DNA of 64,000 nucleotides. Origin: Duganella lactea (lineage in GTDB: Bacteria > Pseudomonadota > Gammaproteobacteria > Burkholderiales > Burkholderiaceae_D). Below the pieces are notes generated by a model, which had not been told where the DNA came from, did no database searches, and was given only the letters and a program-made list of their open reading frames with translations. Location of the stretch: positions 26,209-90,208 of the forward strand of contig NZ_WWCP01000023.1 in the NCBI RefSeq assembly GCF_009857505.1, read 5' to 3'. Of this stretch, positions 46,881 to 54,578 are shown piece after piece. The position numbers and the translations under genes are program-made. The stretch's first letter is position 1. Each line of letters starts with the position of its first letter.

Positions 46881-48197
46881 TTATTGGGATTTGAGTTGCA
46901 GCGCCGGCGTCACCTGGCAGGCGCGCCAGGTTGGCAGCAGGCCGGCCAGCACCGCCGCCGCGACCGCCATGGCAAAGGTGGTCAGCATCATGAACCAGTC
47001 CATGTGCGCCACCACGGTCAGTGCTTTCGACTGCATGGCGATCAGCGCCAGCGCGCCGAACGCCAGCAGCAGGCCAAGCACGCCGCCGACCAGGCCGACC
47101 ACGGTGGTCTCGATCAGGAACTGGGTGAAGATCTCGCGGCGCGAGGCACCCAGCGCGCGGCGCACGCCGACTTCGGCGGCACGCACCGAGAACTTGGCCA
47201 GCAGCAGGCCGATGGTGTTGACCAGACACAGGATCAGGAAGCCGAACGCCAGCCAGGCCGATAGCTTGCTGTCGTTGCCGACCACTTTCAGGTGATCCAG
47301 CCATTCGCGCACGTCGTACAGCATGTTGGGCGCGGCGCGCTTCAAGCGCCCCAGCTTGCGCTGTTCGGTGGCGTAGCTGTCGAGGAAGCTTTGCAGCTCG
47401 GCGCGATCGGCGGCGGTGCGGGTCTCGAACCAGAACTGGATCCAGGTGCATTCCGAATTCAGGAAGCCCTGGAAGCCGGGCGTGACATCGCCGGTGCAGC
47501 TGGTGCTGCCGTTGCGCTGGAATTCGTGGCGGATGGCGCTGGCGAAGGGGAGGTACAGTTCATCCTCGTCCTCAAAGGCGCCGTCGTCATTGCCGATGAT
47601 GCGATGGAAGCGCGGCACCACTTTCCAGGTATCGAGCACGCCGACGATCTGATACTGCAATCCGCCCAGCTTCATGCGCTGGCCGACCGGGTTGGCGTCG
47701 CCATACAGCTTGGCGGACAGCTTGCGGCTTAACACGATCACATCGGCGCCGCTCTTGTCCTCGGCCGGGCTCCAGCCCTGACCGTGCAGGAAGGGCACGT
47801 CGAACATATTGAAGAAGTCACTGGTCACGGCCAGGCCGCCGGCGGTGAAGGCGCCGATGTCCTTGCGTTCCGGCTCGATCGACTGGCCGATGCCGTAGAT
47901 GGCGGTGCGGCGCTCGCCGGCCTTGCCGTTCAACAGGTTGATGGCGTCCGGATAGCTCATCTGATCGTCGTTCGGCTTATCGCCCGGCGTGTAGCCTTCG
48001 GTGGGGCCGTTGTCGAGCAGCGGCACGAACAGGCGGTTGCTCTTGTCGGGGATTGGATCGCCCGACATCACGTGCAGAATGGTCAGCGTGGCGACGCTGG
48101 CGGCGACGCCGATGGCCAGCGTCAGCACCATCAGCGCGGTCAGCGCCGGGTTGCGGCGCAGGCTGCGCACGCCCAGCAGGAAGTAGTATTGGAACAT
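46881..48197 (-). CDS. MacB/FtsX-type ABC transporter permease (first)
   Basis: 438 residues, with the N-terminal helix ALTALMVLTLAIGVAASVATL, a long periplasmic domain, and C-terminal helices with AAEVGVRRALGASRREIFTQFLIE, the FtsX signature. It is paralogous to the next permease in topology but clearly diverged. It lies 10 bp after the ATPase gene and 22 bp before the second permease on the same strand. Confidence 0.92.
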   Translation of the reverse strand: MFQYYFLLGVRSLRRNPALTALMVLTLAIGVAASVATLTILHVMSGDPIPDKSNRLFVPLLDNGPTEGYTPGDKPNDDQMSYPDAINLLNGKAGERRTAIYGIGQSIEPERKDIGAFTAGGLAVTSDFFNMFDVPFLHGQGWSPAEDKSGADVIVLSRKLSAKLYGDANPVGQRMKLGGLQYQIVGVLDTWKVVPRFHRIIGNDDGAFEDEDELYLPFASAIRHEFQRNGSTSCTGDVTPGFQGFLNSECTWIQFWFETRTAADRAELQSFLDSYATEQRKLGRLKRAAPNMLYDVREWLDHLKVVGNDSKLSAWLAFGFLILCLVNTIGLLLAKFSVRAAEVGVRRALGASRREIFTQFLIETTVVGLVGGVLGLLLAFGALALIAMQSKALTVVAHMDWFMMLTTFAMAVAAAVLAGLLPTWRACQVTPALQLKSQ

Positions 48198-48207
48198 GAA
48201 CGGCTCC

Positions 48208-48915
48208 TTAGGCCACGTGGCCGACGGTGCTCAGCGACGGCGACTTGCGCACCAGGTCCGACACCTGGCCGTCGATGATGTGGACATTGCGTTGCGTGCG
48301 CACCGCCAGTTCCGGATCGTGGGTCACCATCAGGATGGTGGTGCCGGCGGTGTTGATCTCTTCCAGCAGCTCCATGACGCCGCGCGCCATCTGCGTATCG
48401 AGGTTGCCGGTCGGTTCGTCGGCCAGCAGCAGCTTGGGCGAACCGGCCAGCGCGCGCGCGATCGCCACGCGCTGCTGCTGGCCGCCCGACAGTTCGGCCG
48501 GATAGTGCTTCATGCGCGAGGCCAGGCCGACCTTCGCCAGCGCGTCCTCGATGCGTTCCTTGCGCTCGGCGGCGTTGAAGCCGCGGTAGCGCAGCGGCAC
48601 GTCGACGTTATCGAACAGCGACAGGTCGGGAATCAGGTTGAAGCCCTGGAAGATGAAGCCCAGCTTCTCGTTGCGCAGGCGTGAGCGGGCGTTGTCGTCC
48701 ATGCCTTTGACGTTGACGCCGTCGAGGATGTACTCGCCGTCGGTGAACTCCTCCAGCAGGCCGGCGATGTTGAGGAAACTGGTCTTGCCGGAGCCGGACG
48801 GCCCGGTGACGGTGACGAATTCACCTTGCTTGACGTCGATCTCGAAACCGCGCAGCGCGTGCGTTTCGATCATGTGGGTGCGGTACACTTTGCTCAGGTT
48901 TTTCATGCGCAGCAT
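48208..48915 (-). CDS. ABC transporter ATP-binding protein (MacB/LolD type)
   Basis: 235 residues with Walker A GPSGSGKT, signature LSGGQQQR, Walker B LLLADEPTGNLD and switch His in MVTHDPEL. Length and sequence fit the LolD/MacB-ATPase branch, which drives periplasm-facing export with FtsX-like permeases. Part of the operon adaptor-ATPase-permease-permease-regulator-kinase. Confidence 0.95.
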   Translation of the reverse strand: MLRMKNLSKVYRTHMIETHALRGFEIDVKQGEFVTVTGPSGSGKTSFLNIAGLLEEFTDGEYILDGVNVKGMDDNARSRLRNEKLGFIFQGFNLIPDLSLFDNVDVPLRYRGFNAAERKERIEDALAKVGLASRMKHYPAELSGGQQQRVAIARALAGSPKLLLADEPTGNLDTQMARGVMELLEEINTAGTTILMVTHDPELAVRTQRNVHIIDGQVSDLVRKSPSLSTVGHVA

Positions 48916-48935
48916 GGCGGGCCTCTTCAGTAAAG

Positions 48936-50204
48936 TTATTGATTGATCGAGACGCGGGCGGCGTTCTCAAAGGTTTCGGTGCCGGAGATGACGATCTTGT
49001 CGCCCTGTTTCAGGCCGCCGAGGATTTCGACGGCGGAGACGCTGGTGGCGCCCAGTTTCACCGGCGTGCGCACGGCCAGGCCGTCGCGCACCACGTAGGC
49101 GTAGCGGCCGCCCTCGGACTCGACGAAGGGACCGCGCGGCACCATCAGCACATTCGGTTTCTCGTCGATCAGCAGACGCGCGGTGACGCGCTGGTTCTGG
49201 CGCAGCGCGGCCGGCTGCTCGCCGTTGAAGCGCACGCGCGCCAGCACCTGGTTCTTCACCACCTCCGGCGACAGCGCCGATAGCTTGCCGTTGGCGGTGC
49301 CGGTGCCGTAGTTGACCTCCGCCGTCATGCCCAGGCCGATGTCGGCCACATAGGTCTCCGGCACTTCCAGTTCCACCTCCAGCCGCGACAGATCGACCAG
49401 CGTCATCAGCGGCGTGTTGGCCGGCACCACGCTGCGGTTGGCCACCGACAGCGTGCCGATAAAGCCGTCGACCGGCGCGCGCACCGTCAGCTCGTCGACG
49501 CGGCGCTGGGCGTTGGACAGCGTGCTGCGTTGCTGCTCCAGCTGCTTGATCTTCGATTCCAGCTCCAGCGCGACGTTGTCGTTTTCCAGCGCCGAGGCCT
49601 GCTCCGCGTGTTTGGCGCGGATGGCGGCGGAGTTCAGCGCGTCCTTGGCCTTCTGGTATTCGATCTTGGCGATGATGCCTTCGTTGGAGACGGCGTCGTA
49701 GCGCTCCAGCGTGCGCTGCGCCGACAGGCGGTCGATTTCGGCGGTGTCGGCGTCGCGCTGCGCCAGCAGTTTCTGCTTGCGGGCGAGGATGCGCTGGCGT
49801 GCCACGTCGGCTTCGATCTGCGCGTAGGCGGCTTGCTCCTTCTTCAGCGCGTCCGACAGGTCGGGCGACTCCAGTACCGCCAGCACGTCGCCTTTCTTGA
49901 CGGTGTCGCCGGCGTTGACCTTGAGCGTGACGGTGGCCAGCGACGGCGCGTACAACGTCGGGCTGACGGCGGCGACGATGCGGCCATTGACGGCGGCGTC
50001 GCGGATCAAGGTGCCGCGACCCACTTCGGCGATGCGCAGGCGCGCGAGGTTGACCGAGTGGTCGCTGCCGCGCCAGGTGCTGAACAGGTACCAGCCGGCG
50101 GCCAGCAGCGCCACGGCGGCGCCGGCGATGATGATGCCGCGCCTGGTATTGCGGCCCTTGGCGGGCGCGATCACGGCGTCTTGGTTGGAGGTGTCACGTA
50201 TCAT
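48936..50204 (-). CDS. Periplasmic adaptor protein (HlyD/MacA family)
   Basis: 422 residues. One N-terminal membrane helix (GIIIAGAAVALLAAGWYLF), then a lipoyl-like half, a long coiled-coil hairpin (about residues 105-215, with repeated heptads such as EQAAYAQIEADVARQRILARKQ), the second lipoyl half (RRVDELTVRAPVDGFIGTL), and a membrane-proximal beta domain. It connects the MacB-type permeases to an outer-membrane channel, which must be encoded elsewhere as none is in this window. First gene of the minus-strand operon; the predicted leader is only about 22 nt and has no strong ribosome-binding site. Confidence 0.93.
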   Translation of the reverse strand: MIRDTSNQDAVIAPAKGRNTRRGIIIAGAAVALLAAGWYLFSTWRGSDHSVNLARLRIAEVGRGTLIRDAAVNGRIVAAVSPTLYAPSLATVTLKVNAGDTVKKGDVLAVLESPDLSDALKKEQAAYAQIEADVARQRILARKQKLLAQRDADTAEIDRLSAQRTLERYDAVSNEGIIAKIEYQKAKDALNSAAIRAKHAEQASALENDNVALELESKIKQLEQQRSTLSNAQRRVDELTVRAPVDGFIGTLSVANRSVVPANTPLMTLVDLSRLEVELEVPETYVADIGLGMTAEVNYGTGTANGKLSALSPEVVKNQVLARVRFNGEQPAALRQNQRVTARLLIDEKPNVLMVPRGPFVESEGGRYAYVVRDGLAVRTPVKLGATSVSAVEILGGLKQGDKIVISGTETFENAARVSINQ

Positions 50205-50237
50205 GATGGCTTGGTTGTGAGTGGACCTACAACGTTA

Positions 50238-50253
50238 TGCAGAAAGCGTGCCA
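50238..50253 (-). promoter_or_regulatory. Sigma-54 (RpoN) promoter of the exporter/two-component operon
   Basis: On the minus strand the sequence is TGGCACGCTTTCTGCA. GG and GC are 10 bp apart, as required, and the match to TGGCACg-N4-TTGCA is complete except for one base (C for T before TGCA). The start of transcription would be near 50227, about 22 nt before the adaptor ATG at 50204. Confidence 0.82.
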
Positions 50254-50291
50254 CATGCTAAGCGGTTGATTTTTATGGGATTGTTGGCGCG

Positions 50292-50332
50292 TGTCCGCTG
50301 TCCGCGAGCGTCCGTGTTGTCCGCCTTGTCCG
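50292..50332 (-). repeat. Array of CGGACA direct repeats upstream of the exporter operon
   Basis: On the minus strand CGGACA occurs at 50327-50332, 50318-50323, 50299-50304 and 50292-50297, with a variant CGGACG at 50309-50314. Spacing is 9, 9, 10 and 7 bp. The array is 39-79 bp upstream of the sigma-54 promoter, the same layout as for the tldD operon. It is also close to the start of the divergent MutS-like gene (50375) and could affect it. Confidence 0.8.
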
Positions 50333-50335
50333 GCG

Positions 50336-50358
50336 CCACTTGAAAACTTGTCAAGTGG
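50336..50358. promoter_or_regulatory. Inverted repeat upstream of the MutS-like gene
   Basis: CCACTTGA and TCAAGTGG are perfect 8-bp arms separated by 7 bp, 17 bp before the ATG of the MutS-like gene. It could be an operator or a leader hairpin. No protein can be assigned. Confidence 0.4.
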
Positions 50359-50374
50359 CGGCATATGGCCCGGC

Positions 50375-51901
50375 ATGACCGATTATCCTTTCGTCGCCAG
50401 CGACGTCGCCTTGTACCACCGCACCGTGTCCGGCACCGACAGCGTGGTGGATTCCCACACCTGGAACGACCTGCTGCTGCCGGAATACAGCGCGCGGCTG
50501 GCGCGCGAGACCAGCATTCTTGGCCAGCAGGCGCTGCATAGCCGGCTGCATCTGGCGCGAGGTGGCGGCGAGGCGTCGGTTGTGCGCGTGCGCGCGCTGG
50601 CGGCGGACGCCGGTCTGCGGACGCAATTGCAGGCGGCCAGCAAGGACCTGCGCGACGCCGACCGCGAAATCAGCGAGACCTTGTTTGGCGCGGTATTGCC
50701 GTCGTTGCCGCGCTGGCTGCCGGTATTACGCTGGCTGCCGCTGATGTTTGTCGCCTCGATCGGCGCGGCTTGGTTGACCGGCTGGCTGCCGTTGTGGGGC
50801 GTTGCCGTGGTGCTGGCGCTGCTGCTGTGCGGGATACAGGCGCGTTATTACGAGGCGGTGCAGGAGTGGGGGCGCATCCTCAAGACCACGCAGTTGATGC
50901 TGCGTGCGCATACCTTGTTCGGGCAGATCGATGCGCCGGCGGCAGAGCCTTTGCGCGAGGATGCGGCGCAGGCGGCGAAGCTGAATCGGCGCATGAGCCG
51001 TTCGCTGCTGTCCAATATGCCGGGTGCGCGCGAGTATGGCGACTGGTTCTTTCTGCAGAACGTGCGTCATTTCTTCCAGAGCCGCGAGGTGGTGCGCGAG
51101 AGCGTTAGCTTCCTGCGTTCCAGCTTTGAGCGGGTGGCGGCGCTGGAGGCGGATCTGGCGCTGGCGCGGCACCTGGTGTCGGTGGACGCGTATTGCTGGG
51201 CCGAGCAGGGCGAGGAAGTGGCGCTGGATCAGGTGGTGCATCCGCTGCTGGACGATGCGGCGGCGCTGACCTTCGGCATGGCGCGGCAGGGCGTGTTTAT
51301 CTCGGGCCAGAACGGTATCGGCAAGAGTACCTTGCTGCGCACGGTCGGCTTGAACCTGATCACGGCGCGGGCGTTCGGCTTCTGCTACGCGGCGCGCGCG
51401 GTGACGCCGCTGCTGCCGGTCTACAGCAGCATGCAGAACGAGGATGCGATGGCGAGCGGCGAGAGTTTCTACATGGCCGAGCTGCGGCGCGGGCAGGAGT
51501 TGCTGGCGCTGGCGGCGCTGCGGCCGGCCATCTTTGTCATCGATGAGATTTTCCGTGGCACGAATTATCTGGAGTCGGTGTCGGCGGCGGGGGCGGTGCT
51601 GCACGAGTTGTCGCAGCGGGGACGTGTGATGGTGGCGTCGCATCATCTGGTGCTGGCGTCGTTGCTGTCGGACTGCTTGCAGCCATGGTGTGTCAGCCGT
51701 GTCGATGGCCGCTGGCGGTTGGCGCCCGGCCTGCTGGTTGCTACCAACGGCATCGCGCTGCTGACCGAGCGCGGCTTTGACTCCGCCGTCACGGCGAAGG
51801 CCAACCGCATCCATGCCTGGCTGAGCAATTACATGGCCGGGCCGGCTGGTTTTTCAGGCGAACAGCTTGATCAGCAGAACGACTTGCAGCGCCAGGGTTA
51901 A
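50375..51901 (+). CDS. MutS-related ATPase without mismatch-recognition domain
   Basis: 508 residues from the ATG at 50375; an in-frame GTG further up lies in the repeat array. The C-terminal ATPase of MutS is clear: Walker A GQNGIGKST, the MQNEDAMASGESFYMAEL block that corresponds to the MutS STF/signature region, Walker B FVIDEIFRGTN, and VASHHLVLAS. The N-terminal half has a pair of hydrophobic helices (WLPLMFVASIGAAWLTGWL, WGVAVVLALLLCGIQA), so it is membrane-associated, and the mismatch-binding and connector domains of MutS are missing. It belongs to a little-studied MutS-like family; function unknown. It is divergent from the exporter operon. Confidence 0.85.
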   Translation: MTDYPFVASDVALYHRTVSGTDSVVDSHTWNDLLLPEYSARLARETSILGQQALHSRLHLARGGGEASVVRVRALAADAGLRTQLQAASKDLRDADREISETLFGAVLPSLPRWLPVLRWLPLMFVASIGAAWLTGWLPLWGVAVVLALLLCGIQARYYEAVQEWGRILKTTQLMLRAHTLFGQIDAPAAEPLREDAAQAAKLNRRMSRSLLSNMPGAREYGDWFFLQNVRHFFQSREVVRESVSFLRSSFERVAALEADLALARHLVSVDAYCWAEQGEEVALDQVVHPLLDDAAALTFGMARQGVFISGQNGIGKSTLLRTVGLNLITARAFGFCYAARAVTPLLPVYSSMQNEDAMASGESFYMAELRRGQELLALAALRPAIFVIDEIFRGTNYLESVSAAGAVLHELSQRGRVMVASHHLVLASLLSDCLQPWCVSRVDGRWRLAPGLLVATNGIALLTERGFDSAVTAKANRIHAWLSNYMAGPAGFSGEQLDQQNDLQRQG

Positions 51902-52147
51902 GCCAGCCATCATGTACAGCGGGATGAATTTGGCGTTCATCTCCGCGCGAAGCGCTTCTATCTTCGCATCTACAGAAGCCGCCAGCGCGTCTGTTCTGAG
52001 CAGCAGCAGTTCGCCGGGTGAGACGGTTGCTTCGGCCATCGCCAGGCTGAGGGCGTTGGCATGCGCCTAAGCGTCGGCGGCGGGGATGCCGGCTTCCACC
52101 AGACTGCGGGTGTATTCAAGGGTGTCGAATTTGATAGGCATGGCCAT
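51854..52147 (-). pseudogene. Small coiled-coil/TM protein gene (DUF1640/CCDC90-like) broken by an in-frame TAG
   Basis: From the ATG at 52147, with a good GGGAGG ribosome-binding site, the frame encodes 26 residues (MAMPIKFDTLEYTRSL...AADA), hits TAG at 52067-52069, and continues without shift for 70 further residues: AHANALSLAMAEATVS, a coiled coil (ASVDAKIEALRAEMNAKF) and a C-terminal helix (MAGLTLALQVVLLIKLF). The two parts together match the layout of the DUF1640/CCDC90 family, in which the position of the stop is often Glu (GAG to TAG is one change). A product of 61 residues could still start at the internal ATG (52039). The 3' end overlaps the MutS-like gene by 48 bp. Confidence 0.72.
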
Positions 52148-52249
52148 GATGCCTCCCGATTTGATCGTAGCAGAAAGGCCCGAGTCGCGACCGTTCTTCA
52201 TCGTATCGAATCGCTAACTCGCAGGTTTGCGCTACTGCGGATGTCGCCA

Positions 52250-52278
52250 TTGACTTTGCTGAAAAGGCATCCTATTAT
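52250..52278 (+). promoter_or_regulatory. Sigma-70 promoter of the GbsR-type regulator
   Basis: TTGACT at 52250-52255, 17-bp spacer, TATTAT at 52273-52278; both hexamers match 5 of 6. The operator at 52277-52296 overlaps the end of the -10 and the start site, so a bound repressor would block initiation. Confidence 0.7.
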
Positions 52279-52296
52279 TTCTGTAATGACAGAAAT
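52277..52296. promoter_or_regulatory. Operator 1 of the GbsR-type regulator
   Basis: ATTTCTGT-AATG-ACAGAAAT, a perfect 8+4+8 palindrome, 11 bp before the regulator start codon. The same arms recur before the next gene (52852-52871), which makes binding by the regulator encoded between them likely. Confidence 0.72.
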
Positions 52297-52307
52297 TAGA
52301 GAAATCC

Positions 52308-52835
52308 ATGGGACTCTCTCCAACGATTCAAAAATACATCCTGCACTGGGGTGAAATGGGCGCGCGCTGGGGCGTGAACCGGACGGTGGCACAGATTCAC
52401 GCGCTGCTGTTCCTGGTCAACCAGCCGCTGAACGCCGAGCAGATCGCCGAGACGCTGAATGTGGCGCGCTCGAATGTCAGCAACAGCCTGAAGGAGTTGC
52501 AGAGCTGGGGGCTGGTGCGCATCACCCACATGGCTGGCGACCGCCGCGATCACTTTCAGGCCCTGCAAGACGTGTGGGCAATCTTCCGCGTCATCGTCGA
52601 GGAGCGCAAGAAGCGCGAGATCGATCCGACGTTGACCGTGCTCCGCGCCTGCGCCGTGGAGGCGGAAAATGATCCGCAACTGGAACAGGCCACCAAAGTA
52701 AAGATGGAGCAGGTGCTGGATTTCCTTGAGATGCTGACCACGACCTATGAGGATTACAAGCATTTGCCGCCGGCAACCATGCAACGCTTCCTGAAAATGG
52801 GCGGCAAGGTGGCGCGCTTACTGGGCGGCGATTAA
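52308..52835 (+). CDS. GbsR/MarR-family transcriptional regulator
   Basis: 175 residues with an N-terminal winged helix (NAEQIAETLNVARSNVSNSLKELQSWGLV) and the GbsR-type lead-in WGVNRTVAQIHALLFLV; the C-terminal half is a helical dimerisation region. The autoregulatory operator overlaps its own promoter, and a second operator precedes the following SDR gene, so it probably represses both. Inducer unknown. Confidence 0.9.
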   Translation: MGLSPTIQKYILHWGEMGARWGVNRTVAQIHALLFLVNQPLNAEQIAETLNVARSNVSNSLKELQSWGLVRITHMAGDRRDHFQALQDVWAIFRVIVEERKKREIDPTLTVLRACAVEAENDPQLEQATKVKMEQVLDFLEMLTTTYEDYKHLPPATMQRFLKMGGKVARLLGGD

Positions 52836-52851
52836 AAAATTTTGGCTGACC

Positions 52852-52871
52852 ATTTCTGTTTTAACAGAAAT
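52852..52871. promoter_or_regulatory. Operator 2 of the GbsR-type regulator
   Basis: ATTTCTGT-TTTA-ACAGAAAT, the same arms and 4-bp spacer as operator 1, 17 bp before the ATG of the SDR gene. It lies between the regulator stop and that gene's Shine-Dalgarno sequence GGGAGG. Confidence 0.72.
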
Positions 52872-52888
52872 CACTGACGGGAGGCGGC

Positions 52889-54117
52889 ATGAAAGTCCTG
52901 GTACTCGGCGCCACAGGGTTGATCGGCAGCCATGCGGTGCAAGCCTTGCGCGCGACCGGTTGCGGCGTTACCGGCTTCAGCAGCAGGGAAGCCGATTTTG
53001 GCCGCCTGACCAGCGAGCAGGACTGGCTGCCGCTGCTGCGAGGCTACGATGCCGTGGTCAACTGCGTCGGCATCATCCGCGAAAATGCGCGGGCGATTTC
53101 GACCTTCTGCACCGCGCCGCGCCGGTGGCCATGTTCGCCGCCTGCGAAACGCTGGGCGTGCGCCGTGTGGTGCAGCTCTCCGCCCTCGGCAGCGCCGCCG
53201 ACGCCGCCACCGCCTACTGGCGCAGCAAGGGGGCGGCGGAGGCCGACCTGCGCGCGCGCCGCTTGCAGTCGACCATTGTGCGGCCGTCACTGGTGTATGG
53301 CGACGCTGGCGCCAGCAGCATCATGTTCCGCATGCTGGCCACGCTGCCGTTGCTGATGATGCCGATGGCGCATGGCGCCAAGGTGCAGCCGATTCACGTT
53401 GACGACCTGGCCGCGCTCATCGCCGCGCTGGTGACCGCGCCCGAGCCGCCGCGCGAACTGGCGGCGGTTGGCCCGCGCGCCACCAGCATGGCCGGCTATC
53501 TGCGCGATTTGCGGCAAGGCATGCGGGCGCCGGCGGCGCTGGTGCTGGATCTGCCGATGCCGCTGGCCCGCGTGGCGGCCCATGTCGCCGCGCTGATGCC
53601 GTCCAGCGCGCTGACGCCGGCATCGCTGCTGATGCTGAAGCACAGCGCCGACGGTGGCAACACCGCCAACGCCGCACCGGCCGCCGCGCTGCACGGCCGC
53701 CCGCTGCGCGACCCGGCGCAATTCGCGCAACCGGCACAGCGCATCGCGGCCGTGTGGAGCTGGGCCTCGGTGCTGATCACCCTGTCGATGGCGGTGCTGT
53801 GGCTGCTGACCGCCGCCGTCTCCTGGTTTGGCTGGCCCCATGTGGAAAGCCGCGCGTGGCTGGCCGCCTGCGGCATTCCGGTGTTCGCGCAAGAGCCGAT
53901 GCTGCTGGCCGCTGCGCTGACCGATGCCACCATCGGCGTGCTGCTGTTGCTGCGTCCACGCCGCTGGCTGTGGGCCACGCAGCTGGCGCTGGTGGGCGGC
54001 TACACTGTCATCATGAGTCTTTTCCTGCCGTTCTTCTGGCTGCATCCGTTCGGGCCGTTGAGTAAAAACCTGCCGTTGCTGGCGTTGATGTTCTTGATGT
54101 GGAGGGCGAGTAAATAG
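52889..54117 (+). pseudogene. SDR (NAD(P)-binding)-DoxX-like fusion gene with a frameshift
   Basis: The first frame (from ATG 52889) gives an atypical SDR N-terminus with LGATGLIGSHAVQ and YDAVVNCVGIIRENA, then runs into a nonsense-looking Pro/Arg stretch. The sequence resumes in the -1 frame from about 53092 (GDFDLLHRAAPVAMFAACETLGVRRVVQLSALGS) and reads on to 54117, including three or four C-terminal membrane helices like DoxX. One missing base near 53090 (between GCG and GGC) explains everything; corrected length is about 409 residues, normal for SDR-DoxX fusions. It is either a real inactivating mutation or a sequencing error; no slippery heptamer is present. Second in the GbsR operon, followed with a one-base overlap by the DUF2269 gene. 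Confidence 0.85.
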
Positions 54118-54578
54118 TGGACTATCTGGCGATCAAATGGCTGCACATCCTGTCGGCGACAGCGATGTTCGGCACCGGCTTCGGCACGGCCTTCTATATG
54201 TTCTTCACCAACCGCACGCGCAACGTCGCGGCCATCGCCGTGGTGTTGCGTCTGGTGGCGCGCGCGGACTGGTGGTTCACCACGCCCTCCGTCATCATCC
54301 AGCCGCTGTCGGGCTTCTGGATGATCCACATGGCGGGCTATCCGCTTGGCGCCACATGGATCGTCTGGTCGCTGGCGCTGTACGCGCTGGCCGGCGCCTG
54401 CTGGCTGCCGGTGGTGTGGCTGCAACTGCGCATGCGCGACATGGCGGCCATCGCCGCACGGGATAACGCGCCGCTGCCGGCGCGCTACTGGCGCTATGAG
54501 AAAATCTGGACCGCGCTGGGCTTCCCCGCCTTTGGCGCCCTGCTGATTGTTTATTGGCTGATGGTACATAAACCATGA
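54117..54578 (+). CDS. DUF2269-family membrane protein
   Basis: 153 residues from a GTG start sharing one base with the upstream stop (TAGTG). Four membrane helices, with WLHILSATAMFGTGFGTAFYMF, ADWWFTTPSVIIQPLSGFWMI and IVWSLALYALAGACWLPVVWLQL, are typical of DUF2269. Function unknown; it is held between two SDR-type genes in the GbsR operon. The stop overlaps the next ATG by four bases. Confidence 0.88.
   Translation: MDYLAIKWLHILSATAMFGTGFGTAFYMFFTNRTRNVAAIAVVLRLVARADWWFTTPSVIIQPLSGFWMIHMAGYPLGATWIVWSLALYALAGACWLPVVWLQLRMRDMAAIAARDNAPLPARYWRYEKIWTALGFPAFGALLIVYWLMVHKP

Noticed and set aside
50340..50374. Sigma-54 promoter for the MutS-like gene on the plus strand
   Set aside because: No GG-N10-GC element with acceptable flanks was found between the repeat array and the start codon.
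52067..52069. TAG read as an unusual amino acid (pyrrolysine) in the DUF1640-like gene
   Set aside because: No reason to expect pyrrolysine machinery in a betaproteobacterium, and a one-base change from GAG is the simpler explanation.
53085..53095. Programmed -1 frameshift in the SDR-DoxX gene
   Set aside because: No slippery heptamer or convincing downstream stimulator; a missing base explains the break more simply.
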